This document shows, piece by piece, positions 29,950 through 42,830 of a stretch of 64,000 nt of DNA (within the stretch, counting starts at the first letter, position 1; every line of letters begins with the position of its first letter). The translations under genes were made by a program, and so were the position numbers. This DNA comes from Crossaster papposus. Taxonomy: Eukaryota > Echinodermata > Asteroidea > Velatida > Solasteridae. The stretch spans positions 186,001 through 250,000 of the forward strand of contig JBAIAA010000348.1 in assembly GCA_037893245.1 (NCBI GenBank), read 5' to 3'. The notes under the pieces were generated by a model. That model saw only the letters and a list, made by a program, of their open reading frames with translations. It was not told the origin of the DNA and searched no databases.

Positions 29950-30354
29950 AATAAGCCATTTGCGCGTGACCTCGAGTTAAATTTGAATAACATCTGGTAC
30001 ACTGACTTGCTCACACAGCTTAATTGGCACAGTTTAACTTTAAATTCTCCAGACCAAAGACGCTGTTGCTATATCACGTGATTCGGGGCAAGCCTTACGC
30101 GTCATACGCTAGCAACCCCCAGCTCTGGAATGGTCCGGTGTCTTTTTGTCATTCTCACCCATTGTAAACAATGTATTGGTGCTGAGCGTCTCCTACGTAA
30201 CTATGCAAAAGCTTGCCCCGACGGAATCACGTGATATAGCAACAGTGTCTTTGGTCTGGAGAATTTAAAGTTAAACTGTGCCAAGCTGTGTGAACAAGTC
30301 AGTGTACGAGATATTATTTAAATTTAACTCGGGGTCACGCGCAAATGGCTTATT
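29950..30354. repeat. Long inverted repeat, about 400 bp, arms about 135 bp
   Basis: AATAAGCCATTTGCGCGTGA at 29950 is mirrored by TCACGCGCAAATGGCTTATT at 30335-30354. Matching inner segments include GTTTAACTTTAAATTCTCC / GGAGAATTTAAAGTTAAAC and ATATCACGTGATT / AATCACGTGATAT. The arms are highly similar, so it is recent. Single copy in this window. Confidence 0.85.
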
Positions 30355-31800
30355 GGGTTCATCCAAAAATGCAATTTCAAGAAGTGTGTCGTTTCAAAAC
30401 ATCACCAGCAATAAAACCTCGGTTTAAAGTTACAAATATTTAAAGTTCTTTTGAAGGCCCGTCTTACAACAAAAAGTGGATTTTGTAAATCATATTGTTT
30501 AAAGAAACGCATGTATTCTGTGTCATTTTCTTTGTTCCAAAAAGAACATACATTAAATCGATTTTTTGGATGAACTGAATTCCCGGTCCCCTGATTATAG
30601 TTCTGGGCATTTTAAACCGTGGCGTTGTTTCAGATGGGCCTTCAAAGATTTGTATTTTTATAGATCAATTATATTTTATTAGATATGACTCCCAATTGGG
30701 ATAGACCAAAAGGCCATGCCATGGTGTATGTTAGAAATATACAATTCTTTCACAAAGAGGTAAATATCTGTTAAATTTCTGTTTGATTTCGATATTCTTC
30801 GGAAGAAGTTGCACATGCAACGCAGCCGAAACGATTACAAACACCGAACGCATAATTGACGAGAGAGGGCGCCATTCAAACCACCTGTGATGACTGGTTC
30901 GCATGCCAGTTGTACTTTGTCTTATGTAATGCGATTACCAGTGACGTACGTTCGTACAAGTATAAATCCGGAAGTAAGTAAAATCAACGTTTAACAAGAA
31001 GAGCGATCGTATAAAAAAGGTAATTACTCGAGTTTCCATCTCCTTTTTTAGAACATTTTTATCTAATACTCAGACTAGAAATATCGCACAGTTATTCTGC
31101 ACAACAAACATATGGTCACAACTTTTATCACCAATGTAAAATTAAAGAAAAATGAACTTTATTTTGTCGGTAGACGCGGTACGTATTCGAAACTATAGTC
31201 CCGGAAGTGGAACTATGACTAAAACCGATATGGCGCACTGCATTGTGGGATGGTTAGCACTAAAAAAGAGCACAGTGAATTCTGTACTCATCCTGTAGTT
31301 TGAACATGTTAAATAATTTTTTTTTTTCTGAAGTTTTTCCATTAACAATTCAGTGGAGAATAGCAAAGTTGTAATGAGTGACTGATTTGAATAATTTTTA
31401 TTGATTCAAGTCGAGCTCGAGTCAATTCGAGTCACCAGTAAATAGACGCGCGGAACTTTGCATGACCTTGAGTCATGCGAGGTGAAAACAAATGCAGAGC
31501 TCCGTAGCTTTGCACGATGATAGTGCGTTCACCTCGCGATGTTTTCACCTCGATTACACAATGGCAGCAACTGGCAAACGGGAAGTAGCCCAAAAATTGC
31601 GTTCTCCTACATTGTCCTACTTACTGAAGTAATTAATAACGAGAAATAAAATGGAGTCGCGTCTTCTGATGAGGTACTCGAGTCTAGTCGAGTCGTTTGT
31701 CTGCAGTGAGTCAAGTTGAGTCATTTACCCGTCTGGACTTGAGTCAAGACGAGTCGCTAAAAAAGTGACTCCAGTTGAGTCATTGACTCGTCATTACAAC

Positions 31801-32170
31801 TCTAGTGGAGAATCAGTGGAAGATTAGTGGAGGATTAGTGGAGAATTAGTGGAGAATTAGTGGAGAATTAGTGGAGAATTAGTGGAGAATTAGTGGAGAA
31901 TTAGTGGAGAATTAGTGGAGAATTAGTGGAGGATTTGTGGAGGATTTGTGGAGGATTTGTGGAGGATTAGTGGAGGATTAGTGGAGGATTTGTGGAGGAT
32001 TTGTGGAGGATTTGTGGAGGATTTGTGGAGGATTTGTGGAGGATTAGTGGAGGATTTGTGGAGGATTAGTGGAGGATTAGTGGAGAATTAGTGGGAGATA
32101 AGTGAAGGATTTGTGGAGGATTAGTGGATTAGGGAAAGATTGTGGACGATTAGTGGGTGATAGTTATTTA
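31801..32170. repeat. Minisatellite, 11-bp unit (TTAGTGGAGAA / TTTGTGGAGGA)
   Basis: About 30 units in blocks of related variants: first GAGAATTAGTG, then GAGGATTTGTG and GAGGATTAGTG, becoming irregular after 32090. The flanking 31380-31800 is rich in GAGTC-type palindromes. Confidence 0.95.
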
Positions 32171-32734
32171 GTGGAAGATGGTGGAAAATTGAATCTGTGA
32201 TCAGCGTACTAAGAGTAAGACCAGTCCTCTGCGTTTAACCTGCAAAGGTTAAAGAAAATATTTTGCATCCAGACATAAACAATCTCCCACTTTTGAGCCC
32301 CTAATTTACGGAATGACTCGCATACATTTTTTGATTGTCTGAAAATTCTGTTCCTTTAATTCATAGTTCTCAAAAATATTTACCGAAAAAAGTTAAACAA
32401 ACTGACAATTTGCTACGTTTGGAAAAGAGAATGTCTGGGGAAATCCATATTTTTTTTCTCCATGAATTTGACTTTGTTGACCATTGATAGAGAATTTTGA
32501 TAAGTAACACAGGGATAATGTTCAAAATTCTACTGCAATTGGATGCTTGTAGAGATCTGTATTCATCAAAAATTTAGTAAATTTGGGGCAGTCATCAGTT
32601 TTCCTTCACTTGGCAGCCCACAAGGTGCCATTATTTTACAGGACGCATGAGACAAATTTTACAGGAAAATTGCTTTTTTTTTTTTTTTAATGTTTGAATA
32701 ACGGTACGCACATGTTAGTGTATGGCCTTTTAAA

Positions 32735-32970
32735 CCAGTTCGCGCCGGATGACGTATATATAAAAGCAAAATTGTTCCCAAATTAAAAATGGATGACGCA
32801 TAAACACGGCACGAGCAAGGCCGGAAATGTCTGTCAGCAGCGAGCAAGGCCGGAAATGCGTGGGTGTTCTTTCCGGTACCATCAGCCTGAACCCGCCTCA
32901 GATCGGGTTTCGTTAAAAATAATCCTGCGCCTCGGCTCGGTGATGTTAAAATAATCCCGACGCAAACTGG
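32735..32970. mobile_element. MITE-A, TTAA-flanked copy
   Basis: TTAAA|CCAGTTCGCGCCGG ... CCGACGCAAACTGG|TTAA, with the duplicated GAGCAAGGCCGGAAATG unit inside. Confidence 0.85.
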
Positions 32971-33663
32971 TTAATAGTCTTTCCTTTCATTTGTACTAGA
33001 AGCTGAGATAAATTTCTTAAAATGCAGTTTTTAATAGCAACATTAGGAATGTTATATTGACCTGGGAAATAGCAAACATGAACCGCAAAGAGCTAAGAGG
33101 TCGCCAAGTTCTTTTCATAATTGAACCTGAACTTTTCATTGCACGTTACGGGATTTTCCCTTCTTTTGTTGTGAGCAAAATACCGGGTTCCCCCCCCCCC
33201 CCCCCCCTTGCAACACAAGTATTGTTCAATGCACAATGGCTATTTTGAATCAGTAACGGATGATTGCACATGGGTTGACAGACGCAAGTTATACTTGGCT
33301 AAACATGTATACATGCACTATCAAAGGTTAGCAATTATTCTGTTCATTGGTACACTATGTCAAGTTACCTAAACTGGTATCGAGTGTTGTATGTTTGCGC
33401 CGCGCCCCTGGGCACGTATATGTACAGTGTGATGCAGGTTTAACTTTGTAGGCTTATTTGCTTTTGCTAGAAGTGAAGAAGATCTTTATTAAATATCGAA
33501 TACAGCCGCGGGAACAAATTAGTGATAGAATTTATAGAATTAGGTGTTCAAACTTCTGCAAAGAATGCGTGTGCCTTTCGACCTTGGGGTTTGTTGATCA
33601 AATGTGTCCATATGCTGTCTGTAATATATTAGATAAAGTCTCTTTTGTCAAGGCCATTGATAA

Positions 33664-34060
33664 TTAAAGGGATCGTATAGGTTTGGTAATTGGAACCCAC
33701 TGTTTGTTTCAATCCTATAGTTATAGATATACCATAAAACTAACCTGTAAAAATGTCATTTCAAAAGGTGGTAGCGATTTTGAAATATTGCCGAAAATCT
33801 GGAGCAGTTACATGTATGTCCACGCAGGAAGAATAATCTGCATTGGAATACACAGTCTGAGAAACGTCACTGCAGTAACGCTTCTCAGATTCAATTTTTT
33901 TGGGATAAAAAGTGATATCTTTTTCCATAACCGCAGTACTTCGAAGTGAAAAGTTTCAAAAAATGCATTATACTATTCAAAGCTGCTGTACTTCTTACCA
34001 AGTAAGTTTTTATTGCCATTAATTTTTGGAGTAATTACCAAACGTATACGATCCCTTTAA
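33664..34060. mobile_element. MITE-D, TTAA-flanked, copy 2
   Basis: TTAA|AGGGATCGTATAGG...CGTATACGATCCCT|TTAA. The inside is the reverse complement of 4182-4581, including GAGAAACGTCACTGCAGTA. Confidence 0.85.
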
Positions 34061-34291
34061 TGTTGTGTGTGTTTGTAAGCTGTTCTGTATTGCCCATATT
34101 AAATTCATTTTGTTTTGTTTTTTTGTCATTGACTTTTTGAATTGGTATGGCTCATTGACTTTAGTACAATACAATTGTTACTCAATACCAAATATAAATG
34201 GTTTGTATTCAGTTCTCATGCTATCGTGAAGTACCCTTGAATTATATAGCTGTCCTTGCGATTTGTTTAGAAATTTCAATACAATGAACCA

Positions 34292-34967
34292 GGGGCCAAT
34301 TTCATATAAGGTTCAATCACCAAAATTTGCTTAGCATGAAAATTCTTTCTTGAGTATAAAACAGGGTTTTTTTGTGACTGGTATTCAGCTGTTTTTTGCT
34401 TTGAATGAAAAGCACATGGAGTTTGGGCTGATAACCAGGGGCCAATTTTATAGAGCTCCTAAGCAAGAAAATGTGCTTAGCACAAAAAGTCTTGCTCATT
34501 AAAAACAGGTTACCAGCCAAAATTATACGTACTTTTCATGCTAAGCAAAAAAACAGCTGATTATCAATCGAAAACAATAAAGATATGGGGCCAATTTCAT
34601 AAAATGTGTAAGCACCAAAATTTGCTTAGCATGAAAATTCTTCCTTGTAAAAAACAGGGTTACAAACCAAAATTTCAGTTGATGTTTATTGTTTGTGACT
34701 GGTATTCAGCTCTTTTTTGCTTTGAATGAAAAAACACATGGAGTTTGGGCCGATAACCTGTCTTTACTGAGCAAGACTTTTTTGTGCTAAGCACATTTTT
34801 GTGCTTACATGTTTTATGAAATTGGCCCCAGGTGATGGACAAATTGTCATGTTAAGCAAATTTGTGTGCTTAGCAGCTCTATAAAATTGGCCCCTGTTTT
34901 TACTGAGCAAGACTTTTTGGTGCCCAAGCAAATCTTTGTGCTCGCGAGTTTTATGAAATTAGCCCCT
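34292..34967. repeat. Cluster of overlapping MITE-B copies
   Basis: At least four GGGGCCAATTT or AAATTGGCCCC ends are present (about 34292, 34437, 34588 and 34820-34890), together with an imperfect final AAATTAGCCCC at 34957-34966. TGCTTAGCA and GCTAAGCA arms lie between them. Nested or tandem insertions are likely; individual borders are not resolved. Confidence 0.65.
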
Positions 34968-35147
34968 GATGTATTCACAATTTCAAACATTTTGAGTACG
35001 TCATTTTTTATAAAATGTACTTTTTAGGGGTTTTGGGAGGGGATACTCGAAAGAAAGATCTTTAAAAAAAACCAATTTTTCCAAGCCATTGGAAACTGTT
35101 TTATTTGTTGAAATGGATGTATGCATGGAATATTGCATTAAAAAGTA

Positions 35148-36369
35148 CCGTAATTTCCTGCGGTAAAGCCGCACGGCGGTTAAGGCGCAGGTCCCTAAAA
35201 TCACCCAAAAAAATTTCAAACGTCAACAGATAAAGCGCACCGCTGAATAAAGCGCATGCTTGAACGCACCCAAAAGAACACCAGATGCCACCCGGTGTAG
35301 GTACATCGCCACAAAGGGGTCATTTTGTTGCCTTAGAACGATCCCACTATTCCAAGCAAGAATTTGCTGAGTACTTGAGTTTATCTGGCACGCAAACAAT
35401 GTATGAAAACTTCAAACCAGTAGTCACAATATCGCACGAGGTTTACTTTGCCAATACATATCATGTACATGTATCACTGCAGTATAAACTGCATGTACAT
35501 GTGTATACACATGCACAGTACAGGTACATCACATGCAGCGATCGCGTGCGGGGATCTAGACTTGAAGACAAGTCGTTAGATAGTCGGGTTTTATCCGTGA
35601 ATTTCAGTCGAAATTCATCGGCACGGCTGGTTTAAGACTAGTAACGTGCCGAGTTGCGACAGATAAATTAACTTCGAACTCTGCACATTGGGTACGAGGC
35701 AACCGCAACCTCCCCCCTGTATACCGAGTGGACCGCTATTACCGACTTGGCACCAAGTCTAGCGGGGATCCCTAATTGCGACACCCCCTAGTCTTTTTTC
35801 CAGTCGTTGTGAATGCTCCGCGCTGTGTAGTTCGGATGGTGAATTGCATGAAGCCGGAACGTACGTAGACGAAAAAACGTTTGCAAGACGATCTTAATCG
35901 CGGTATATGCAGCGCGCGTAGGCCGCCGATGCGGGCGTCCTCTAACGTACGCCGTACCATATACACGCAATGACCTTCGGTCTTAGCGAAGGTAATTCGC
36001 GCGTGGTCTACGGCGTACGTTAGAGGGCGCCCCGCATCGCGAAGATCGTCTTGCAAACAAGGCTACGCACGCTGCCGAGTGCTAAATCACATGTATGGGT
36101 GTACATGTACACACATACATGTACGGTCGTAGGGGATCAACACATCGCGGCATTGTTAATGGAAACACGGTCACAATGTCCGGAGAGTTGAGCTAATTGG
36201 TTGACCGCATTATTGAGTAAGATTGCGGCGTTCAAAGAATTCTTCACACAAAGACCATCACTTTGAACTCAAGCGACATCATATACGGCGCACTGAAAGA
36301 TAAGGTGCGGCGATGTTTTTGTGGCCTAGAAAGTCAGATAAGCCGCGTCTTTACCGCAGGAAATTACGA
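35148..36369. mobile_element. TIR element, about 1.2 kb, TA-flanked
   Basis: CCGTAATTTCCTGCGGTAAA at the left and TTTACCGCAGGAAATTACG at the right are inverted; TA directly flanks both. Just inside, AGCCGC and AAGGCGC/GCGCAC units recur on both sides. An internal hairpin spans about 35870-36060 (TTTGCAAGACGATCTT and CCTCTAACGTACGCCGTA with their complements). No transposase is recognised; a 116-codon frame at 35285-35635 has no known domain. Probably a non-autonomous DNA transposon with 2-bp TA duplication. Confidence 0.75.
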
Positions 36370-36985
36370 TACTACATTTGTACCACTTCATTTTAATGAG
36401 AAAACAATATAATAATTCATTCTTGTGCATACATTGTGCATTTACTTCAGTGACTTTGTGAAACCCAGTAAGGACATCATTGTAACCATATAGTCTACAT
36501 GTATTCATCATGAACAAACAACAGAACAATCACCTTGGTGTTTGGGGTATGGGTGACTATTCTGATTTCCCTTGTGTTGTTATCCTTAACAGCCGTTACA
36601 AAACCACCATAGTGGGTGTGTTATTGTAAGGGCCAGTAAGGAGAAAACAGGAACTGGTTCTGTAGTTCGGAAAATGGGGGAAAAACAAGAATAACCAGTC
36701 ATTAACCAGACAGACAAACGTTCTTTATGCTTTTGATTTTGATTTTGGGAAGCTTGCAAATTGAGCAGATCAAATCTTTGTTCTTCATCAAACGAGAAAT
36801 CTAACATTGACTTGAAAAAAAGGGTCAGTACTTTGTACATTTTTCTTTGTATTTAACATTCAACAGCTGAGTGTTTTCTCTTGAGTGAATCCAGTTCCTG
36901 TTTGCTGTGTCAATGTTTCAGTACTCGGTATGTCGTCGGCATCGTGACTGTGGCACGTGATCCCTGGCTATGTGGCATGTATGCA

Positions 36986-37230
36986 GGGGCCAATTTCACG
37001 GAGCTGCTAAGCACAACAAATTTGCTTAGCATGAAAATGTGTCCTTGGTAAAAACAAGGTTACAGACAAAATTTTCACGTGATCTTTATTGTTTTTGATT
37101 GATAATCAGCTGTTTTTTTGCTTAGCATGAAAAAACACGTAGAGGTTTGGCTGATAACTTGTTTTTAATGAGCAAGACTTTTTTGTGCTAAGCAAATTGT
37201 TGTGCTTAGCAGCTCCGTGAAATTGGCCCC
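36986..37230. mobile_element. MITE-B, full copy
   Basis: GGGGCCAATTTCACGGAGC ... GCTCCGTGAAATTGGCCCC. The arms are nearly identical to 29337-29580, in the opposite orientation. Confidence 0.85.
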
Positions 37231-38319
37231 TGGTTAATGGCGTCTGACTTAGCGCTTGGACAAAGACAACAAACCGTCTGCGCGCGCGATCGCGTGAGGG
37301 CGCTGTAACAACGCTATTTTCTGGGCTGCAACTAGCAAAATCATGTTTATTGAAGTAGCTAATAGAAACTGTACTTTTATCTGAAATCAAAACATTATAA
37401 ATATTTATATGTTTGTTTAGCTGTGGGGGTGTGTGAACTTTGTACTGAAATTATCTTCTAATTTGCCAGTGATCATAATCAAAAGTGGGCAACTAACTGC
37501 CAGACTGATTTGGCTGTGTAAAAAAAAAAAAAATTAGCTGAAATATTAACATTAAATTGGAGGTCGTACATGGACTTCAGACTTGACCGTTTTCATTGGG
37601 CGTTCAAGTTCAATTACGGTACAATGATCATTCTATAATCCTGTTCCTAGACTAAAAAAATCTCTGCTGTGTCACAGGGGAACGGTAAAGGAAAGGCCTC
37701 TTTCCCATTTGAGCGCGGTACCAATTTCCTATTGTGGTGCCATTTTAGTCGTGTCGGCACCGGGTTATGAGTCTGCACCGTTGGGTACGGTATACATACG
37801 TACATGTACCGGTACATATCGGACCCAACACACTATTATTCATCTTCCTGTTAAGTGATACTGATAATGTCTACTGCCTCTGTCTGACGACATTCAACCG
37901 TTTGCCTCGTTCATTTCTTTATACTTTTGGACGTCAAATTGGTGACTTATTTTTTGGTGGCAATGAGGACTCACAGATTTGAGGAAAGTGTTGTAAGTAA
38001 TTTGTGAGGAAATCTGGTGTATAATTTCTTTGTGGCGAATGGATTTTTTGTGATTTCTTTTTTGTAGGCAACTTAGAAATATTTGTGCTGAAGTTGGGAT
38101 GAATTCTAGCATGTCTACATGATACATTTTCATTTGGGGCTGCATTCAAGTAAGGAAGAGGTCTTATGGAGCACCATCATTGCAGAAAGAATTGGGTTTT
38201 TGTTGGTTTATAGGATTGTCGACAAGTTTAAAACTGATAAAAAGTCAAATTGTGGAACACAAATCGGGCCATTGATATCAGAGTGAATTGGGAATGCCTT
38301 TTATACCATTCATTTGCGT

Positions 38320-39070
38320 AACTTGTGACTTGACTTAAGACTTGTGATGGACCTGTGCTTGGCAATTTGATGGACTTGTGATGGTCATCAGATTTGTGAA
38401 TGACTTGTGATGAACTTGTGATGGACTTGTGATGGACTTTTGATTGACATAAGATTGACATAAGATTGACATAAGATTGACTTGTGATGGACTTGTGATG
38501 GACTTATGATGGACTTATGATTGACATACATGTAAGATTGACTTGTGATAGACTTGTGATAGACTTGTGATTGACATAAGATTGGCTTGCGATATACTTG
38601 TTATGGACTTATGATTGACATACATGTAAGATTGACTTGTGATAGACTTAAGATGGACATAAGATTGGCTTGCGATATACTTGTTATGGACTTATGATTG
38701 ACATACATGTACATATAAGATTGACTTGTGATAGACTTGAGATGGACATAAGATTGGCTTGCGATATACTTGTTATGGACTTATGATTGACATACATGTA
38801 CATATAAGATTGACTTGTGATAGACTTGAGATGGACATAAGATTGGCTTGTGATGGACTTGTTATGGACTTATGATTGACATACATGTAAGATTGACTTG
38901 TGATAGACTTAAGATGGACATAAGATTGGCTTGTGATGGACTTGTTATGGACTTATGATTGACATACATGTAAGATTGACTTGTGATAGACTTAAGATGG
39001 ACATAAAATTGACTTGTTATTGACAGAAGATTGGCTTGTGATGGACTTTTGGTAGACTTAATTATGATGT
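38320..39070. repeat. Minisatellite with higher-order structure (GACTTGTGATGG units)
   Basis: Basic units of 11-12 bp (GACTTGTGATG, GACATAAGATT, GACTTATGATT) form a repeated block of about 100 bp containing GGCTTGCGATATACTTG and GACATACATGTAAGATTG, seen 4-5 times between 38510 and 39010. It lies within 150 bp of the exon starting at 39210. Confidence 0.92.
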
Positions 39071-39209
39071 ACTTGTTTCAGACTTGATTACAACTCGTTC
39101 AACAGTGTATCCATGCCTGCAACCACCAACATGTGTCCGATCACACTTGGGGATTTGTGAATACACAAGCTCATGAATGTTACATTTTATTTATTTGTTT
39201 TCCTGGCAG

Positions 39210-40808
39210 GTGCCCAAGCGTGTAAGATGCTTTAATCAACTTCCTCTGGACATGACCTCACGGTCTCATCAAATGGCCGAGAAGCACCCTCCATTCAGCC
39301 AATCCCGCACTTCCGCCCAACTCCAAGATGTCAAGCTCAAAGATCGCATCCACCTCTTCGAAGGCTTGTCCAACCAGTCGGCGGTCGACGGCAACAAGAA
39401 CATGTCCGCCAACAACTCCGAGCAAGCCCGCCACTCTAAAGTCATCTCGCCCGAACACAAGAGGCAGACTCAAGTTGAGACCGACTTACCAGGCATTCTG
39501 ACGTCCCCGTGGATGAGACTCGGCCAAAATGAACCACCAAGGAGTCCCGTAAGCCCCGGCGTTGAGGTGTCAGCTGAGGCAGACAGATCGAAGTTCAGGT
39601 CAAAGACCTTAACCAAACCGTCACAAACTGCAACCGATGTGGAAAAGAGTAAGCCAGGTTTGCCGAGTAAAGTCGCAGACACGACACAGACACAGTCGGA
39701 CATTGTTTATGTTGATGGCGTGCCGGTGCAACTGAGAAACGGCCGCAAGACTTCGGCCGACTATCCTGAGGCCCGGAGCACCGTCTTTGCGATGATCCGA
39801 AACTTTGAGACCAAAGGTGACACCGGGGAAGCGGAGATGTGCCCGAAGCCAAATGACACTCCTAATGACAAGATTCCTAGGGAGAGGATCCAGCGTAGGA
39901 GTGCTGAGCTGAATCAGCTGATCAAAGAGAATGAAGTAAGAACTAAGCCCATGCCTCAACTGACGAAGATGCAACGAAGGCGATCAAAGAGCTTCTCCAA
40001 TATTCACTCTAATATTCATTCCGAGGTTGCGTCAGTTTCTAAGCCATTTATGCCACCTTCAAAACCCAAGAGGACCTACGATCATGATATCTACGTGGAA
40101 TCTAAGGCACTTATGAAGCCGCAGCAGCAGCAACGGAAGCAGAACGGTAATTTGAAAGACAGCAAACTAGTCAATCCGCTCTACGAAATAGGTCCAGTCG
40201 AAGAGGACGAAGAGGACGGAGATAAACTCAAGGAAAGATCTCTGTCGGGATCTCCCATTCCTGACGCCAAGACGGTGGGCAGACACAAAGAGCTCCCTCT
40301 AGTTCCCAACATTCCTCCCTACACCCCGCCGCTTCGAAGACCGAGAAATCAGACTTTAGATAACCGCTCTGTTAAACAGAACTCCACAGTCTCGCCTAGT
40401 CTAGACCGACCTCGTAGCGAAGCTACTCCCGTCAGTACGCAGGATCGGCACCCCACCAACAGCCTAACCCACTCCCACTCCAGCGAGGACCTTGGCAAGG
40501 CGCACCGAGCGTCAGGGTACCTGTACCATCAACTTAAGCAGCTCAGAGAGTCGCAGGAGCATAAGTCCGTGGGTTGTACGTCAGGCCGCGCGTCAAACTA
40601 CGATGAACCTATCTTTCCCTTATTCCCGCAATCCAAGACGGACAAGGACAGCGACTTCGACGAGCCGGAACCTCCGGGAGCCGTTATAGACGCAGACGGC
40701 TACTCGATCCCCGGAAGCCATTTATGGAAGACACCGGAGCCTCACATCGAGACCAAGAAACCGACCGGCTTTCTCGACAGGGTCAAGTCTTTTAAAGTAG
40801 GGGCGAAT
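39210..40808 (+). CDS. DENND2/ST5-like protein, large N-terminal exon
   Basis: A 1.6-kb frame follows a strong acceptor (TTTGTTTTCCTGGCAG). The first ATG inside it is 39252 (MTSRSHQMAEKHPPFSQS); frame is also open upstream, so it may be an internal exon. The product is low-complexity, charged and probably disordered, with Pro-rich patches (NIPPYTPPLRRPRN, PEPPGAVIDADG), NPLYE and NYDEPIFPLF tyrosine motifs, and ends GFLDRVKSFKVGAN at a good donor (GTGAGT, phase 0). Read-through continues to a stop at 40887. Assignment to the DENND2-like gene rests on strand, position and the known long disordered N-terminus of this family, not on a domain. The downstream exon at 44139 needs phase 2, so either a small exon is missing or a weak donor at 40862 (CAG|GTTTAA, phase 2) is used. 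Confidence 0.7.
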
Positions 40809-41138
40809 GTGAGTACAAAGGTCAAAGGTCAATGTGCCAAGCTTACAGGGGACAGTATCAGGTTTAACCCCAACTACATATGTACATAATAACTCTTCTT
40901 TATTTGTTAAAGGTTTTGGTAATTTCTTGGAGCGGTCTGGAAATTAGAAATTAGAAATTAGAATTTCTGCTTTTTCTCTTCTTCTGTCACCATTTATCGC
41001 TTGCAGTATTTACATATTATGTTAAAGGTATACAAGTACATGCACCGGTATAGTATGTAAACTAAACTAAATTTAAAAAGCTGCATAAAATGTGTGTCTA
41101 ATTTGGTACAACAAATGCGGGTTTTAACATTTTCCACT

Positions 41139-41525
41139 TTAAAGGTAGTATACACCATTTGCAGATATCGAAAATATTTACTACTGAATTATTAAGAAAT
41201 ACCGTACTCAATTGAAAGTAAATAAGGATTCTAGGCATTCAGCAAAAGGATTGCGCTAGATATCCTGTAATTATTCAAAAAAAATGAATTTTATAAAGGA
41301 AAATTTGCTCTCGCCGGACGGCGAGAGCGAAAAAACAAAGATAACATAAGAATAACTGCTCGACCCCGGTTGAAAACAAACGCTGTTTTTTGTGCTTTTT
41401 TCGGCATCCATGATTGTAAAACTTCGGAAAAGTCAGTTAAACGATATTTACTATGAAATACAACCCCCCAAATCTACCCATTCATGATAATTCAAGCAAT
41501 TACCAATGGTGTATACTACCTTTAA
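41139..41525. mobile_element. MITE-C, TTAA-flanked copy
   Basis: TTAA|AGGTAGTATACACC ... GGTGTATACTACCT|TTAA. The central segment GAACGGCGAGAG-like part is expanded relative to 23533-23878. Confidence 0.8.
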
Positions 41526-41630
41526 CCCTAACTCCCTACTCTATTTGTTTTTTACACGTAACCTGAATCTTGCAAAATCCTGCAATTCCGGAGTGTTGAA
41601 AAACCATGTAACCCAAATCCGGCAAAATTC

Positions 41631-41743
41631 TTGGGCCGTTTTTCAAAACCCAGCTTCATCTCTATTTGGCTTCGTTCATGCAGTATGGCAATGGTGATTG
41701 AGCCGGAGACGAATCCTAAGCTGGGGTTTGGAAAAAGGTCCCA
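41631..41743. repeat. Short inverted element, same family as 7161-7274
   Basis: TTGGGCCGTTTTTCAAAACC and GGGGTTTGGAAAAAGGTCCC ends, with GGCTTCGTTCATGCAG in the middle. Confidence 0.55.
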
Positions 41744-41949
41744 GAGTTTACTACATGTACACACTTCCTACTGATGCACGGATAAAAATAGCTCTGGAAA
41801 TACAGAAATGACTTTTTTCCTGGGTTTTGTTTAACAAAACAAATCCTGTCGTCAGTTTGGTCATGTGGTTGTCTTTTCATGTCGTACGTACGGCCCTTTC
41901 TGAAAGATTTCCGGGTGGGTGTCACAATACATAGCAGTAGTTACTGGTA

Positions 41950-42010
41950 CATGTATACAAATGTATACAAATGTATACAAATGTATACAAATGTATACAA
42001 AAGTATACAA
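41950..42010. repeat. 10-bp tandem repeat (ATGTATACAA)
   Basis: Five to six units, degenerating to AAGTATACAA at the right end. Confidence 0.9.
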
Positions 42011-42169
42011 AAGGTATACGATCCTTGTTCAACATTGCAATTCAAACCTACATTTGTACATTGTACAGGTCCATAGTCTGGTTTCACCATGTACACCAGT
42101 GTTTTCTTCACACTATTTCCTGGTACACATACACAGTTGCCACAAACAACTAGAAAAATCAGTACACAC

Positions 42170-42830
42170 ATTCTCATTTTTGTATCACTGTGGAGACATG
42201 GCTTTGTTCTCGTGTACAAAATGGTTAGAAAGTCGAGCACGTTTTTCAAAATGCTCCCATTTTAACCATAATTTTTTTCCTGGGTTGAAATTTCGGCCCA
42301 TTATACCCTATATTATACCCTAACCCACATCCTAATCCTAGTTTTTGAGTAATTTAAGTAAAATCCAAAAATCTAATTCGTGAAATTCCCAGTGGAGACC
42401 TATTCATCTATAGAAATTTACCCTCCGGAGACGTTTTGTCTCCATTGTTCACATTGTGTTCATGTCTCCAGAGGGTACCGTATTTCGCACCATGTTTACG
42501 TAATACGCATCCGCAAATTTGTATTTCTCTGGAGACAACTCTTTGTTCTTGTGTACACAATTTTTTGGACTGTCACAAATCTTGAAAATGCTCTTCAAAG
42601 TGCTCTTCAAAGTGCTCCTATTTCAGCCGCGTTTTTTTTCTGGGTTGAAATTTTGACCAAAAATACCCTATACCCTAACCCAAAACCTAGCCTTATAGTG
42701 TTTAAGTTAAATTTATGAATCTATTTTATTAAAACCTTCTGGAGACCTATTCATCTATAGAAATATACCCAGTAGAGATATTTTGACTCCCATTGTCCCC
42801 ATTGTCCCCATGGTCTTTACAGGGTACTGA
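42170..42830. repeat. Two diverged copies of a dispersed repeat with GGAGAC blocks
   Basis: The first copy shares long identity with 47150-47480 (for example CACTGTGGAGACATGGC, ATTCATCTATAGAAATTTAC, TGTCTCCAGAGGGTAC); the second (42500-42830) and 47640-47910 are diverged versions. Each carries TACCCTAACCC-type stretches. Element type unknown. Confidence 0.7.

Larger units (their letters stand above)
28274..39209. other. Spacer / possible upstream intron of the DENND2-like gene, repeat-filled
   Basis: No exon is supported here. Contents in order: MITE-E copy 2 (28978), MITE-B (29337), a long inverted repeat (29950-30354), a weaker foldback near 30360-30580, GAGTC-rich palindromic DNA (31380-31800), an 11-bp minisatellite (31801-32170), MITE-A (32735), MITE-D copy 2 (33664), a MITE-B cluster (34292-34967), a 1.2-kb TIR element (35148-36369), MITE-B (36986) and a second minisatellite (38320-39070). 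Part may be the first intron of the gene starting at 39210. Confidence 0.6.

Noticed and set aside
35285..35635. 116-codon frame within the 1.2-kb TIR element
   Set aside because: No transposase or other domain; rich in low-complexity TACATGTA sequence.
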